Assembly: GCA_020050435.1 (NCBI GenBank)
Contig: JAGVKQ010000007.1
Location: 62,001-126,000 of the forward strand
Reading direction: 5' to 3'
DNA from: Candidatus Caenarcanales bacterium
Lineage (GTDB): Bacteria; Cyanobacteriota; Vampirovibrionia; 2-02-FULL-35-15
Length of the DNA stretch: 64,000 nucleotides
The notes under the pieces are model-generated. The model saw only the letters and a program-made list of their open reading frames with translations, was not told where the DNA came from and searched no databases. Below, one piece after another: positions 9,091 to 17,254 of this stretch; positions within the stretch are counted from its first letter, which is position 1; every line of letters begins with the position of its first letter. The translations under genes were made by a program, and so were the position numbers.

Positions 9091-9971
9091 AAACAGCAAT
9101 TTCAAAAATACAAGCAGAGGAAAATTTTGCACTTGGTGCTTTGAAAATCTCAGGTTGGCTAATTGTTTCAGTATTGATTTTTATTATTGGTTATATTTTT
9201 TACTATGGCTTACCAGAAGTTTTATCCTGGCATTATTTATTTACTCCTCCCGAAGGAGGTAGGCATGATAATGGTGGTATTTTATATCAAATCCTGGCAA
9301 CTATTTATCTGATAATCGGCTCATTGATTGTGGCTGCACCGATTGGTGTTTTTGCTGCTATTTATCTGACTGAATATGCTCCACAAAATTTTATTACAAC
9401 TTTAATTAGATTTGCTATTGAAAACTTAGCTGGTATACCTTCTATTATTTATGGACTTTTTGGACTTGCATTTTTTGTAATTTTTCTAAAGTTTGAATAC
9501 TCCCTCTTGGCAGGTGCACTTTCAGTTTCTATAATGGTTTTGCCTGTTATTATACGAACATCTGAAGAAGCTTTAAAATCTGTTCCTCAGGCATTCAGAC
9601 AAAGCAGCTTAGCTCTAGGTGTAAATAAATGGCAAACCATTTCTAAAGTGGTTTTACCTTCTGCATTTCCTGGAATCTTAACAGGCATTCTTTTAAGCAT
9701 AGGAAGAATAGTAGGAGAGTCAGCAGTTTTAATTCTAGCGGCAGGTGGAAGCATTACTGCTATTCCAAGGTTTGTTTCAACCACTTATCCTTATGTCCTT
9801 CCAGACTCAGCGAGAACTCTTGCAGTGCATCTTTATTATCAGGCTACGAGTTATGATGCTCGTGCAAAAGCATTTGCTACCGGTGTAGTTTTAATCTTTA
9901 TTGTTTTATTTTTAAATTGGTGTATAAATCAAATTTCTAAGGGATATAGGAAGAAATTAGCTGTTAGATAG
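9087..9971 (+). CDS. pstA: Phosphate ABC transporter permease PstA
   Basis: 294 residues, six membrane helices. The segment HYLFTPPEGGRHDNGGILYQILATIYLI is the usual PstA periplasmic loop and second helix (split here: PPEGGRHDNGGI is the hallmark). The EAA loop reads ALGVNKWQTISKVVLPSAFPGILTG. The ATG overlaps the pstC stop by four bases. It is the last gene of the operon: the next gene converges from the other strand and overlaps its end by eight bases. The missing pstB/phoU neighbours are unusual. Confidence 0.93.
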   Translation: MKTAISKIQAEENFALGALKISGWLIVSVLIFIIGYIFYYGLPEVLSWHYLFTPPEGGRHDNGGILYQILATIYLIIGSLIVAAPIGVFAAIYLTEYAPQNFITTLIRFAIENLAGIPSIIYGLFGLAFFVIFLKFEYSLLAGALSVSIMVLPVIIRTSEEALKSVPQAFRQSSLALGVNKWQTISKVVLPSAFPGILTGILLSIGRIVGESAVLILAAGGSITAIPRFVSTTYPYVLPDSARTLAVHLYYQATSYDARAKAFATGVVLIFIVLFLNWCINQISKGYRKKLAVR

Positions 9972-10476
9972 TTAAGTTAAGAACTACTTCAGCATGATTT
10001 TTGTTTTCTTTTGCTATAACTTCTGAACTGTCAACTTTAAAACCATTATCACCCGCTAAACCAAGGTTGCAGACAGTTCCAAACCGTGAGTGAGAAGGGC
10101 ATGCATAATCTAAAAATAATTGTAATTCACTGCCGCGTCCTTTTGGAACTAGGCTTAGACTTTTTGGTTTTAATAATGCTTGGGCAGCTCCTTCTGGTAA
10201 TTGTTCTAGTCTGATTTTTCCAACTTTAGTAAGAGGATTACCACCTATGCCATATACAGTTACATTGGAACTTAATCCACTAAATAAAAAACCAATTCTT
10301 TCTAATTCAATATCACTTACTTCTATTTTACCCGTTCCTAAAAATGGACTTTTTAGAAAAATTTTATCACCAGCTTTTAAGTTTTCAATTACAACTCCAT
10401 TAATAACTCTTACCCCCTGTAAAGTTGGTCTTCTGGAAAGAAGTGGTGTGACTATAGGAAGTGGGTCTGCTCTCAT
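9964..10476 (-). CDS. Hypothetical protein, beta-rich, no recognised family
   Basis: 170 residues, no signal peptide or membrane helix. Alternating hydrophobic/glycine residues (GVRVINGVVIENLKAGDKIFL, then VYGIGGNPLTKVGKIRL, both near the middle) suggest a beta-sandwich or barrel. Two cysteines occur in DYACPSHSRFGTVCNLG. The N-terminus is rich in Pro, Leu and Arg. It converges with pstA and is followed, on the same strand upstream, by atpG, whose stop lies 66 bases away from this gene's start. No function can be assigned. Confidence 0.6.
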   Translation of the reverse strand: MRADPLPIVTPLLSRRPTLQGVRVINGVVIENLKAGDKIFLKSPFLGTGKIEVSDIELERIGFLFSGLSSNVTVYGIGGNPLTKVGKIRLEQLPEGAAQALLKPKSLSLVPKGRGSELQLFLDYACPSHSRFGTVCNLGLAGDNGFKVDSSEVIAKENKNHAEVVLNLTI

Positions 10477-10542
10477 AATGAAAAAGTATACGAATATTGA
10501 CTAATAAAAATCAAATTAAATTTATTTAAGGTTAAAGAGCTC

Positions 10543-11469
10543 TTACTTCATTGCCTCTACACCACCAGCAATTTCTGCAAGTTCTTGGGTGATGGCTGCC
10601 TGACGGCCTTTGTTATAAACGATAGTTAATCTGTCTATTAAGTCTTTAGCGTTAGTAGTAGCACTAGACATAGCATTCATACGGCTAGCTAATTCACTAC
10701 AGCTGGCTTCAAATAAGCCATGGAAAATCATGTTGCTTAGGTATGAAGGAAGAATAACTTCTAAAACTTTTTCTAATGAAGGCTCAAAGAGAACAGTTTG
10801 TTGGTTAATGGTTGATGGTTGATGATTATTTTCTTTAGAAAAACTTTCGCCACCAAGTTCTGGATTGATAGGTTGTGTATTTTCTGAAATAGGTAAAAAG
10901 TTTTTAATATAGATTTCTGATCTGAGCATGGATATAAAATCAGTTCCAATGATTTCAACAGCGTCCACCTTCTTTTCTAAAAATGCTTTTTCAGCACTTT
11001 GAGCTATTAGGTTTGCAATTTCAATGGTGGGAATAGCTGGAATCTGTGTAAATCTGTCTATAATTTCTACACCAGTTCTTCTAAAAACATTTACACCTTT
11101 TGATCCAATAGCAATTAATTTAACTTCTATGTTGGCTTTCTTTAATTCTTGAATTCTAAGCACTACTTTTTTAATTATGTTTGTATTGTAGCTTCCACAA
11201 AGACCTCTATCTGATGTAATAGCTATTATTCCTATGGTCTTAACTTCTCTTTTTGCCATTAAAGGGACTTCTTCTCTTTCAGTTCCATCTAATGCCATTA
11301 CTGTTCTTAAGGTAAAGCTGTTTAATTTTTCTGTATAAGGTCTTGAGCTTAAAACTCTGGCTTGTGCTTTTCTAACCTTACTTGCAGCAACTAATTTCAT
11401 TGCTTGGGTAATCTTTTTTGTGCTCTTAATGGAGCTAATTCTACGTTTTAGAGTCTTTAAATTGGGCAT
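10543..11469 (-). CDS. atpG: F-type ATP synthase gamma subunit
   Basis: 308 residues. N-terminal helix PNLKTLKRRISSIKSTKKITQAMKLVAASK is diagnostic (central shaft of F1), as are TSDRGLCGSYNTNIIKK in the middle and the C-terminal helix SRMNAMSSATTNAKDLIDRLTIVYNKGRQAAITQELAEI. A Shine-Dalgarno AGAGGA precedes the ATG. Between the middle domain and LEKVLEVILPSYL there is an extra 25-30 residues encoded partly by heptanucleotide repeats (10803-10830). No other ATP synthase subunit is adjacent, so the operon appears dispersed. Confidence 0.95.
   Translation of the reverse strand: MPNLKTLKRRISSIKSTKKITQAMKLVAASKVRKAQARVLSSRPYTEKLNSFTLRTVMALDGTEREEVPLMAKREVKTIGIIAITSDRGLCGSYNTNIIKKVVLRIQELKKANIEVKLIAIGSKGVNVFRRTGVEIIDRFTQIPAIPTIEIANLIAQSAEKAFLEKKVDAVEIIGTDFISMLRSEIYIKNFLPISENTQPINPELGGESFSKENNHQPSTINQQTVLFEPSLEKVLEVILPSYLSNMIFHGLFEASCSELASRMNAMSSATTNAKDLIDRLTIVYNKGRQAAITQELAEIAGGVEAMK
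10803..10830. repeat. Heptanucleotide repeat inside atpG
   Basis: Four units GGTTAAT, GGTTGAT, GGTTGAT, GATTATT run without interruption. Read on the gene strand they are AACCATC-type units and encode NHQPSTIN-like residues. The same AACCATC repeat occurs within glmS at 21823-21850. Three units equal seven codons, so expansion by three keeps the frame. Confidence 0.75.
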
Positions 11470-11508
11470 TGAATTCCTCTTTCAAACAAAGAAAATATTA
11501 ACATATAC

Positions 11509-11517
11509 TGCTACAAT
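11509..11517 (+). promoter_or_regulatory. Extended -10 promoter, leaderless or very short leader
   Basis: TGCTACAAT is an extended -10 element ending 12 bases before the ATG at 11530. No Shine-Dalgarno is present. Transcription would start about five bases before the start codon. Confidence 0.45.
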
Positions 11518-11529
11518 AATTTTGTAATT

Positions 11530-12651
11530 ATGAGTTTAATAAGACTAATTCTTTCTTTAAGCATTCTAATCTGTACAAGTTATTTTTCTATTGGAAAATG
11601 TCAGGAAGCACCTCCTACAGAATACGATGCAGTTAAAAAATATGACGAATTGTTGAAAGCAACTCCAAGTAGTGAAATACCTACTTCAACACCAGTCTCT
11701 ACAGCGACACCATTACCTATAAATAATACAAATACTGAACTTTTTAAATTGTTACCAAATTTAACTGATGTCCTGTATCAAAACTGGAAAATTAGTGAAC
11801 CTTCTGTTTCCTGGATGGTTGGTGATGTTATACCTGAGGCTTCAAAGATAATAGAACCATACTTAAATGAAATTGGCTTGGAAGAAGTTATTGCTCAGGT
11901 TTATGAAAAAGACGGACATAAAGCCAAGGTTTTTATATATAGATTTAAAAATTCTACAGGTGCATATAGTGCATTTACTGTTCTAAAAAAAGGGAATAAG
12001 TCAAAGTTAAAAGTAGGAAAGAGTGCTACTGAAGCAGATACCTTGATTAATTTTTGGAAAGGAAATTATTTTGTTGATATAAACACACTTTCTTTAAATG
12101 ATGCAATAGCAAAAGAGTTTGTAGTTTTAAGTAGTCAGGATATTTCTAAAAATATTCAAAGCGATAAAATGCCACCTGTCGTAGCTATTCAATTGCCTTC
12201 ATTAAATCGTATTCAAGGCTCTGAAAAATATTGCATTGGGATTGTTTGTGCAATGCAGTTTCTACCTCAAATATTAGATATTGACTATTCAAATTTTAAT
12301 ATAAATGAATCAGGTGGAATAGCTAGTGCAAGGTATAAAATTTCTGAAAATCCAAAAGAGAAAAAAGAAGAAACTTTAATTCTTATTAGGTATGTGACAA
12401 AAGAAATAGCAGAGTCCATATTTCTACAACTTAAAAATTCCTTTGAGGAAAAATCAAAAAATAATAAAGATATTGTTTTAGATTTTGATGAAAGCGATTC
12501 AACTCTAAAAATAAAATATAAAAAAGAAGAATATATGGTTATTAAGCAAAAAGGAAATTTGTTAGGTATTTCAAGTGGTACATCTAACCTAAAGAGCAGT
12601 GAGAAAACATTAAGCTTAATTCCATGGCCTATAGAAGTAAAAAGCAAATAA
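11530..12651 (+). CDS. Exported protein, DUF6599-like, function unknown
   Basis: 373 residues. A signal peptide is present (LIRLILSLSILICTSYFSIG, cleavage or lipidation near residue 20-25; a Cys is at KCQEAPP but no clear lipobox). A Thr/Pro/Ser-rich linker spans about residues 50-75. The body has two repeating lobes: WKISEPSVSWMVGDVIPEAS with YRFKNSTGAYSAFTVLKKG, and a second half from about residue 215. The order (identity of position, Tyr/Phe before a GAYSAF helix, then WKGNYFVDI) recalls DUF6599 proteins. That resemblance is from memory. No informative neighbours. Confidence 0.6.
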   Translation: MSLIRLILSLSILICTSYFSIGKCQEAPPTEYDAVKKYDELLKATPSSEIPTSTPVSTATPLPINNTNTELFKLLPNLTDVLYQNWKISEPSVSWMVGDVIPEASKIIEPYLNEIGLEEVIAQVYEKDGHKAKVFIYRFKNSTGAYSAFTVLKKGNKSKLKVGKSATEADTLINFWKGNYFVDINTLSLNDAIAKEFVVLSSQDISKNIQSDKMPPVVAIQLPSLNRIQGSEKYCIGIVCAMQFLPQILDIDYSNFNINESGGIASARYKISENPKEKKEETLILIRYVTKEIAESIFLQLKNSFEEKSKNNKDIVLDFDESDSTLKIKYKKEEYMVIKQKGNLLGISSGTSNLKSSEKTLSLIPWPIEVKSK

Positions 12652-12776
12652 TCTGTCTATCAAGAAAAGAAGAGTGTAGATGGCAGATAGACATAATTTA
12701 CCAGTTCAAATACTCTGTAATTTGATAAAATATTCTAGCTTGATGAAAATAATACACAAATCGTAAAGGGTAAAAA

Positions 12777-14630
12777 ATGGCAGTTACTGAAGATAAGCAC
12801 AAAAATATTGAAGCACTAGAAGAAGCAACTATTAGATTTGCCGGAGATTCTGGTGATGGTATGCAGCTTACTGGTGGCCAATTTACAAATGCTACTGCTA
12901 TCGTTGGAAATGACTTAAGCACTTTGCCAGATTATCCTGCAGAGATTAGGGCACCGGCCGGTTCACTAGCTGGAGTTAGCGGTTTTCAAATACATTTTAG
13001 TTCAAAAGAAATTTATACACCAGGAGATATTTTAGATGTTTTGGTAGCTATGAACCCTGCTGCACTTAAAGCAAATTTAAAAGATTTAAAACCAGGTGGA
13101 ATGCTCATAGTAAACACTAATGCATTTAATGAAACAAACTTAAAAAAAGTAAACTACACTTCAAATCCATTAGAAGATGCTGCTTTGCAGTCTAAATATA
13201 AAGTTTTTGGAATTGAAATTTCCAGACTTACTCAATTAGCTCTTGAAGGTTCCAGTCTTTCTGCAAAACATGTAGATAGAACAAAAAATCTTTTTGCACT
13301 AGGACTAATGTGCTGGTTATATACAAGACCAATGGAAAAAACCATAGAATGGTTAAATCAAAAATTTAAAGATAAGCCAGATATCTTAGATGCAAACTTA
13401 AAAGTATTAAAAGCTGGATATCATTTTGGTGAAACCACAGAAGTTTTTATTTCAAGTTATAAAATAGATCAAGCTAAAATCAAACCAGGGAAATATAGAA
13501 ATATTACTGGAAATGAAGCTACTGTTTTAGGTTTAATAGCAGCGTCTAAAAAAGCTGGCATAACACCACTTCTAGGAAGTTATCCTATTACACCTGCTAG
13601 CGATATCTTACATGAACTTGCTAAATATAAACAATTTGGATTTAGAACATTTCAGGCAGAAGATGAAATAGCAGCTATTGGTGTGGCTCTTGGAGCTAGC
13701 TTTGCAGGCGGATTAGGAATCACTACTACTAGCGGTCCTGGTGTTTGCTTAAAGTCTGAGTTTATAAATCTTGCTATAAAAACAGAATTACCATTAGTCA
13801 TTTGTGACATCCAAAGAGGTGGACCTAGTACTGGTCTTCCTACTAAGACAGAGCAATCAGATTTACTTCAGGCTATGTTTGGAAGAAACGGTGATAGCCC
13901 AATTCCTATCGTATCTGCAAGTACTCCTGGTGATTGTTTTGAAGCAGTTTTTGAAGCAGTAAGAATTGCTATTAAATATATGACACCAGTATTTTTTCTT
14001 TCTGATGGTTATATAGCAAATGGTTCAGAGCCTTGGGAAATTCCTGATGCTAATAAGCTTCCTAATATTGAAGTTAAATTCAGAAAAGAAAAAGAAGGAT
14101 TCTCTTCATATCTAAGAGATGAAAAAACATTAGCCAGACCTTGGGCAATTCCAGGGACTCCAGGCTTAGAGCATGTTCTTACTGGTATTGAGACTGAAGT
14201 AACCACTGGGAAAATAAATTATGATCCTGCAAACCATGATGCTATGGTAAAAATCAGAGCAAAGAAAATTGAAAATATAGAAAATGATATTCCAGATATA
14301 AAACCTGTTTTTGGTGGAGAAAAAGGTGATCTTTTAATTTTAGGTTGGGGAAGTACATATGGTTCTATATGTGCGGCTACTGAATTATTGATTGCTAGTG
14401 GTCATAAGGTAGCAAATGCTCACTTAAGATATTTAAATCCATTCCCAAAAAATCTTGGTGCATTCTTGAAAAACTATAAAAAAGTTTTAATTCCAGAAAT
14501 TAATATGGGACAAATGAATATGTTAATTAGGGCAAAATATTTAGTTGATTCTCAAGGACTAAATATAGTTGCAGGAAAACCTTTAAAGGTTAACTCCATA
14601 ACTGAAGCGGCAGAAAGTTTATTAAAATAA
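12777..14630 (+). CDS. korA: 2-oxoacid:ferredoxin oxidoreductase alpha subunit (gamma-alpha fusion)
   Basis: 617 residues. Residues about 15-200 form the gamma domain (FAGDSGDGMQLTGGQFTNA, then DYPAEIRAPAGSLAGVSGFQIHF). The rest is the alpha domain with TPP-pyrimidine fold: GSYPITPASDILHELAKY, FQAEDEIAAIGVALGASFAG, TTSGPG, QRGGPSTGLPTKTEQSDLLQAMFGRNG. This gamma-alpha fused two-subunit form is known for 2-oxoglutarate and related oxidoreductases. With KorB it converts a 2-oxoacid plus CoA to acyl-CoA, CO2 and reduced ferredoxin. The substrate (2-oxoglutarate most likely) is inferred. Confidence 0.9.
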   Translation: MAVTEDKHKNIEALEEATIRFAGDSGDGMQLTGGQFTNATAIVGNDLSTLPDYPAEIRAPAGSLAGVSGFQIHFSSKEIYTPGDILDVLVAMNPAALKANLKDLKPGGMLIVNTNAFNETNLKKVNYTSNPLEDAALQSKYKVFGIEISRLTQLALEGSSLSAKHVDRTKNLFALGLMCWLYTRPMEKTIEWLNQKFKDKPDILDANLKVLKAGYHFGETTEVFISSYKIDQAKIKPGKYRNITGNEATVLGLIAASKKAGITPLLGSYPITPASDILHELAKYKQFGFRTFQAEDEIAAIGVALGASFAGGLGITTTSGPGVCLKSEFINLAIKTELPLVICDIQRGGPSTGLPTKTEQSDLLQAMFGRNGDSPIPIVSASTPGDCFEAVFEAVRIAIKYMTPVFFLSDGYIANGSEPWEIPDANKLPNIEVKFRKEKEGFSSYLRDEKTLARPWAIPGTPGLEHVLTGIETEVTTGKINYDPANHDAMVKIRAKKIENIENDIPDIKPVFGGEKGDLLILGWGSTYGSICAATELLIASGHKVANAHLRYLNPFPKNLGAFLKNYKKVLIPEINMGQMNMLIRAKYLVDSQGLNIVAGKPLKVNSITEAAESLLK

Positions 14631-14663
14631 GGAGAGACGCCCCATAGGGACGTCTATACAAAG
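14629..14663 (+). promoter_or_regulatory. korB ribosome-binding site split by a palindromic hairpin
   Basis: AAGGAG (14629-14634), a good Shine-Dalgarno, is followed immediately by an inverted repeat 14635-14655 (arms AGACG/CGTCT, then a C/A mismatch, then CCC/GGG, loop ATA). Eight bases (ATACAAAG) then lead to the korB ATG. Linear distance is 29 bases, too long for initiation; if the hairpin folds, the effective spacing is eight bases. The palindrome belongs to the GAGAC-type family seen elsewhere in the window. Confidence 0.6.
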
Positions 14664-15686
14664 ATGGCAACATTAGAACAACCAAAATATACAAAAGCAG
14701 ATTTTGAATCAGCAAATGATGTCAGATGGTGCCCAGGCTGCGGTGATTATGCCATTTTATCTGCAGTTCAGTCAGTAATGCCTACATTAGGAATCCCTAA
14801 AGAAAAATTTGTATTTGTATCTGGAATCGGCTGTTCCAGCAGGTTTCCTCACTATATGAACTGTTATGGTTTTCATACCATTCATGGAAGAGCTTTAACT
14901 GTAGCTAGTGGAGTTAAATCCATTAATCCAGATTTGTCTGTTTGGGTTGTTACTGGTGATGGTGATGGACTTAGTATCGGTGGAAACCATACTATGCATG
15001 CTATTCGTAGAAATCAAGATTTAAAAATCTTACTTTTTAATAATAAAATCTATGGTTTAACTAAAGGTCAATATTCACCTACATCAGAATTAGGGAAGAA
15101 AACAAAATCTACTCCAATGGGATCTATTGATAATCCTATTAATCCAGTTTCATTGGCGATAGCTTCTGGTGCTACTTTTGTAGCAAGAACTATCGATAAA
15201 AATGTTAAACACATGATGGAGATTTTCAAAGAAGCAGCAGCTCATAAAGGAACTGCATTTATTGAAATCTATCAAAACTGTTTAATTTTTAATGACAATG
15301 CATTTGTAGACTATACAGAAAAAGAAGTAAAAGATGACCATTCTGTTTATTTAACATCTGGAAAACCATTAGTTTATGGAAAAGAAAGTGATAAAGCTAT
15401 TAAATTAAATGGTTTTAGTGCACAATCAACCGGTGCAAAAAATGGTGATTTGAAAAATGCTTTAATTCATGATCCTACCGTAAAAGACAAAGCATTAGCT
15501 TATGTTTTAGGACAAATGGGAGTGGAAAATCCTGAATTACCAGTAGCTTTTGGGGTTTTAAGAAAAGTAGAAGAACCTACTTATCAAGACAGACTATTAG
15601 ATCAAGAAAAACAAGCTCTTAGTAAAAAACCAAATGCAAGTATAGAAGACATCTTAAATGCTGGCGATACATGGGTTGTAAGCTAG
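14664..15686 (+). CDS. korB: 2-oxoacid:ferredoxin oxidoreductase beta subunit
   Basis: 340 residues, TPP-binding subunit. RWCPGCGDYAILSAVQ carries the CxxC iron-sulfur ligands; GIGCSSRFPHYMNCYGFHTIHGRALTVASGVK follows (two stretches of the KorB core). VTGDGDGLSIGGNH is the GDG...N thiamine-diphosphate/Mg motif. KIYGLTKGQYSPTS is typical of the two-subunit enzymes. Its translation signal is interrupted by a hairpin. It converges with the HEAT-repeat gene at 15695, leaving only eight bases between stops. Confidence 0.93.
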   Translation: MATLEQPKYTKADFESANDVRWCPGCGDYAILSAVQSVMPTLGIPKEKFVFVSGIGCSSRFPHYMNCYGFHTIHGRALTVASGVKSINPDLSVWVVTGDGDGLSIGGNHTMHAIRRNQDLKILLFNNKIYGLTKGQYSPTSELGKKTKSTPMGSIDNPINPVSLAIASGATFVARTIDKNVKHMMEIFKEAAAHKGTAFIEIYQNCLIFNDNAFVDYTEKEVKDDHSVYLTSGKPLVYGKESDKAIKLNGFSAQSTGAKNGDLKNALIHDPTVKDKALAYVLGQMGVENPELPVAFGVLRKVEEPTYQDRLLDQEKQALSKKPNASIEDILNAGDTWVVS

Positions 15687-15694
15687 TTTATCAT

Positions 15695-17185
15695 TTAATT
15701 ATTTCTTGGCTCAGTGAATACTGGAACTTCATCTTTAGGGTTTTTAATTCTTGCTATGGCTATTTTTGCTTCTCTTTTCACAGTTTCATCTTTATCAGTT
15801 AATGAAACTGTTTCTAATGCTTCTAAAGCTTTATGATCACGAATATCACCAAGAGCTTTTGCTACAAGTAATCTAACTAATGATTCTTCATCCTTTAATG
15901 CATTAATAAGAGGATCAACAGCTTTAAAATCCCCAATATTACCAAGCGCTTCTGCTGCACTTGATCTTACAAAAAGGTATTCATCCTTTAATGCATCAAT
16001 AAGAGGGTCAATAGCTTTAAGATCCCCAATATTACCAAGTGCTCCTGCTGCACACGATCTTACAAAAAAATTCTCATCTTTATTTAGTATATTAATAAGA
16101 GGATTAACAGCTTTAGGATCACGAATTCTACCAAGTGCTTCTGCTGCAAACGATCTTGTAAACGAGTTACACTCTTTAGATTGTAGTTCAATAATAAGTG
16201 CTTCAACAGCAGGCTTACCAATTTCTATTATTCTGTCTAATGCTTTTCTATCATGGTCTTTAAATTTAAGTACAAGCTCTTTTATCTCAGTATCTAAATT
16301 ATTGTTTGAAAAATTAGTTGGTGAATTTGAATTTTCAGTAGCTATTTCTTGAACTGCTTTTCTACCTATTTCAGTATATTCATATGAATGGTAAGGTGGT
16401 TCTTTATCCGCTTTTGGTGGAGCTATTTCCCATCCAATCATTCTATATACTATCTCTTCTTGAAGCTGAGCATCTGTCAATGGATTAGCTAACCTGTACT
16501 TGCCTGAGCTTTCTGATTGATTCTCAAATAGATAAAGCTGCTTGCCAATATCCCATAGTGCCCAGGACTCACTTCTTCCACTCTCACCTGGTGTTTGACC
16601 AATTGATTCCATTTGTGCATTAAACTTAGCTCTTAATTCTTTAGAGACTCTTTCAATCTCATCTGCATTACCAGCATTTGCTGTTTTAGCTAATGCTTCA
16701 GCATATTTTCTTCCGTTATCTCCTATATCAGCATGTTGTCCATAAACATCACTATAGTCTAATCTACTATAAAAATCTTTTGCGGTAATTTGTTTTGCTG
16801 AACTAGAGTGTTCAGTAGTTTCTGTTTGAATGGTTTGATTACCATTTAAAGAATCACTTTTATTTAAATCAACAGCATTTAAAAGCCCTATAATAACTGC
16901 TCCTATTCCACCTAAAGAGACAGTTCCTGAAATCCATTTACCTACTTTAGTTTCTTTAACATAGCTAGCAATCCATGCAGCAATCCCACCTAATCCTAAA
17001 ACTGCACCAGCTACTTCTATAAAAGATCTTTCCTGAAACCAGTTAGGCTTTTTATTTTCTTTTACTCTTTTTGAATAGTCAGCCTGTAACCATTCTTTAG
17101 TGATTTTTCCATCACTAGGTTGATCTTTGGCCTGGAAAGCATAAATAGGCACAAAAGCATTGTTTGTAGAAGTAGTTGTAGTCAT
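15695..17185 (-). CDS. Membrane-anchored HEAT/PBS-lyase repeat protein, paralog 1
   Basis: 496 residues. Residues 1-105 are nearly identical in layout to the neighbouring gene: a polar start (NAFVPIYAFQAKDQPSDGKI), WLQADY, then two membrane helices at about 50-70 and 85-105. Residues 110-320 are a unique domain containing two glycine-poor helical stretches. Residues about 325-490 contain five HEAT units of the pattern AVDPLINALKDE..VRSSAAEALGNIGD, a protein-protein interaction scaffold. No lyase catalytic residues are expected in such repeats. It appears to be a tandem duplicate with its own promoter, sharing leader sequence with paralog 2. Confidence 0.75.
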   Translation of the reverse strand: MTTTTSTNNAFVPIYAFQAKDQPSDGKITKEWLQADYSKRVKENKKPNWFQERSFIEVAGAVLGLGGIAAWIASYVKETKVGKWISGTVSLGGIGAVIIGLLNAVDLNKSDSLNGNQTIQTETTEHSSSAKQITAKDFYSRLDYSDVYGQHADIGDNGRKYAEALAKTANAGNADEIERVSKELRAKFNAQMESIGQTPGESGRSESWALWDIGKQLYLFENQSESSGKYRLANPLTDAQLQEEIVYRMIGWEIAPPKADKEPPYHSYEYTEIGRKAVQEIATENSNSPTNFSNNNLDTEIKELVLKFKDHDRKALDRIIEIGKPAVEALIIELQSKECNSFTRSFAAEALGRIRDPKAVNPLINILNKDENFFVRSCAAGALGNIGDLKAIDPLIDALKDEYLFVRSSAAEALGNIGDFKAVDPLINALKDEESLVRLLVAKALGDIRDHKALEALETVSLTDKDETVKREAKIAIARIKNPKDEVPVFTEPRNN

Positions 17186-17208
17186 AAAAGTCTTAAATAA
17201 AAAAAGGT

Positions 17209-17254
17209 CTTATAGTTCTACTCTAAATGATTAAGGTTAAGAGGGAAAGGATTG
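17209..17254 (-). promoter_or_regulatory. Putative promoter of HEAT paralog 1 (TTAACC-N20-TATAAG)
   Basis: On the minus strand TTAACC (17235-17240) is followed after exactly 20 bases by TATAAG (17209-17214), 23 bases before the ATG. The 24 bases 17231-17254 are identical to 18586-18609 in front of paralog 2. The same TTAACC-N20-(-10) layout occurs before the genes at 24685 and 60982. TTAACC might be an activator site; this is inference. Confidence 0.35.

Noticed and set aside
12654-12693. Inverted repeat TGTCTATC/GATAGACA after the gene at 11530, considered as terminator
   Set aside because: Long 24-base loop and no T-run; may be chance or a remote repeat related to 43704-43730.
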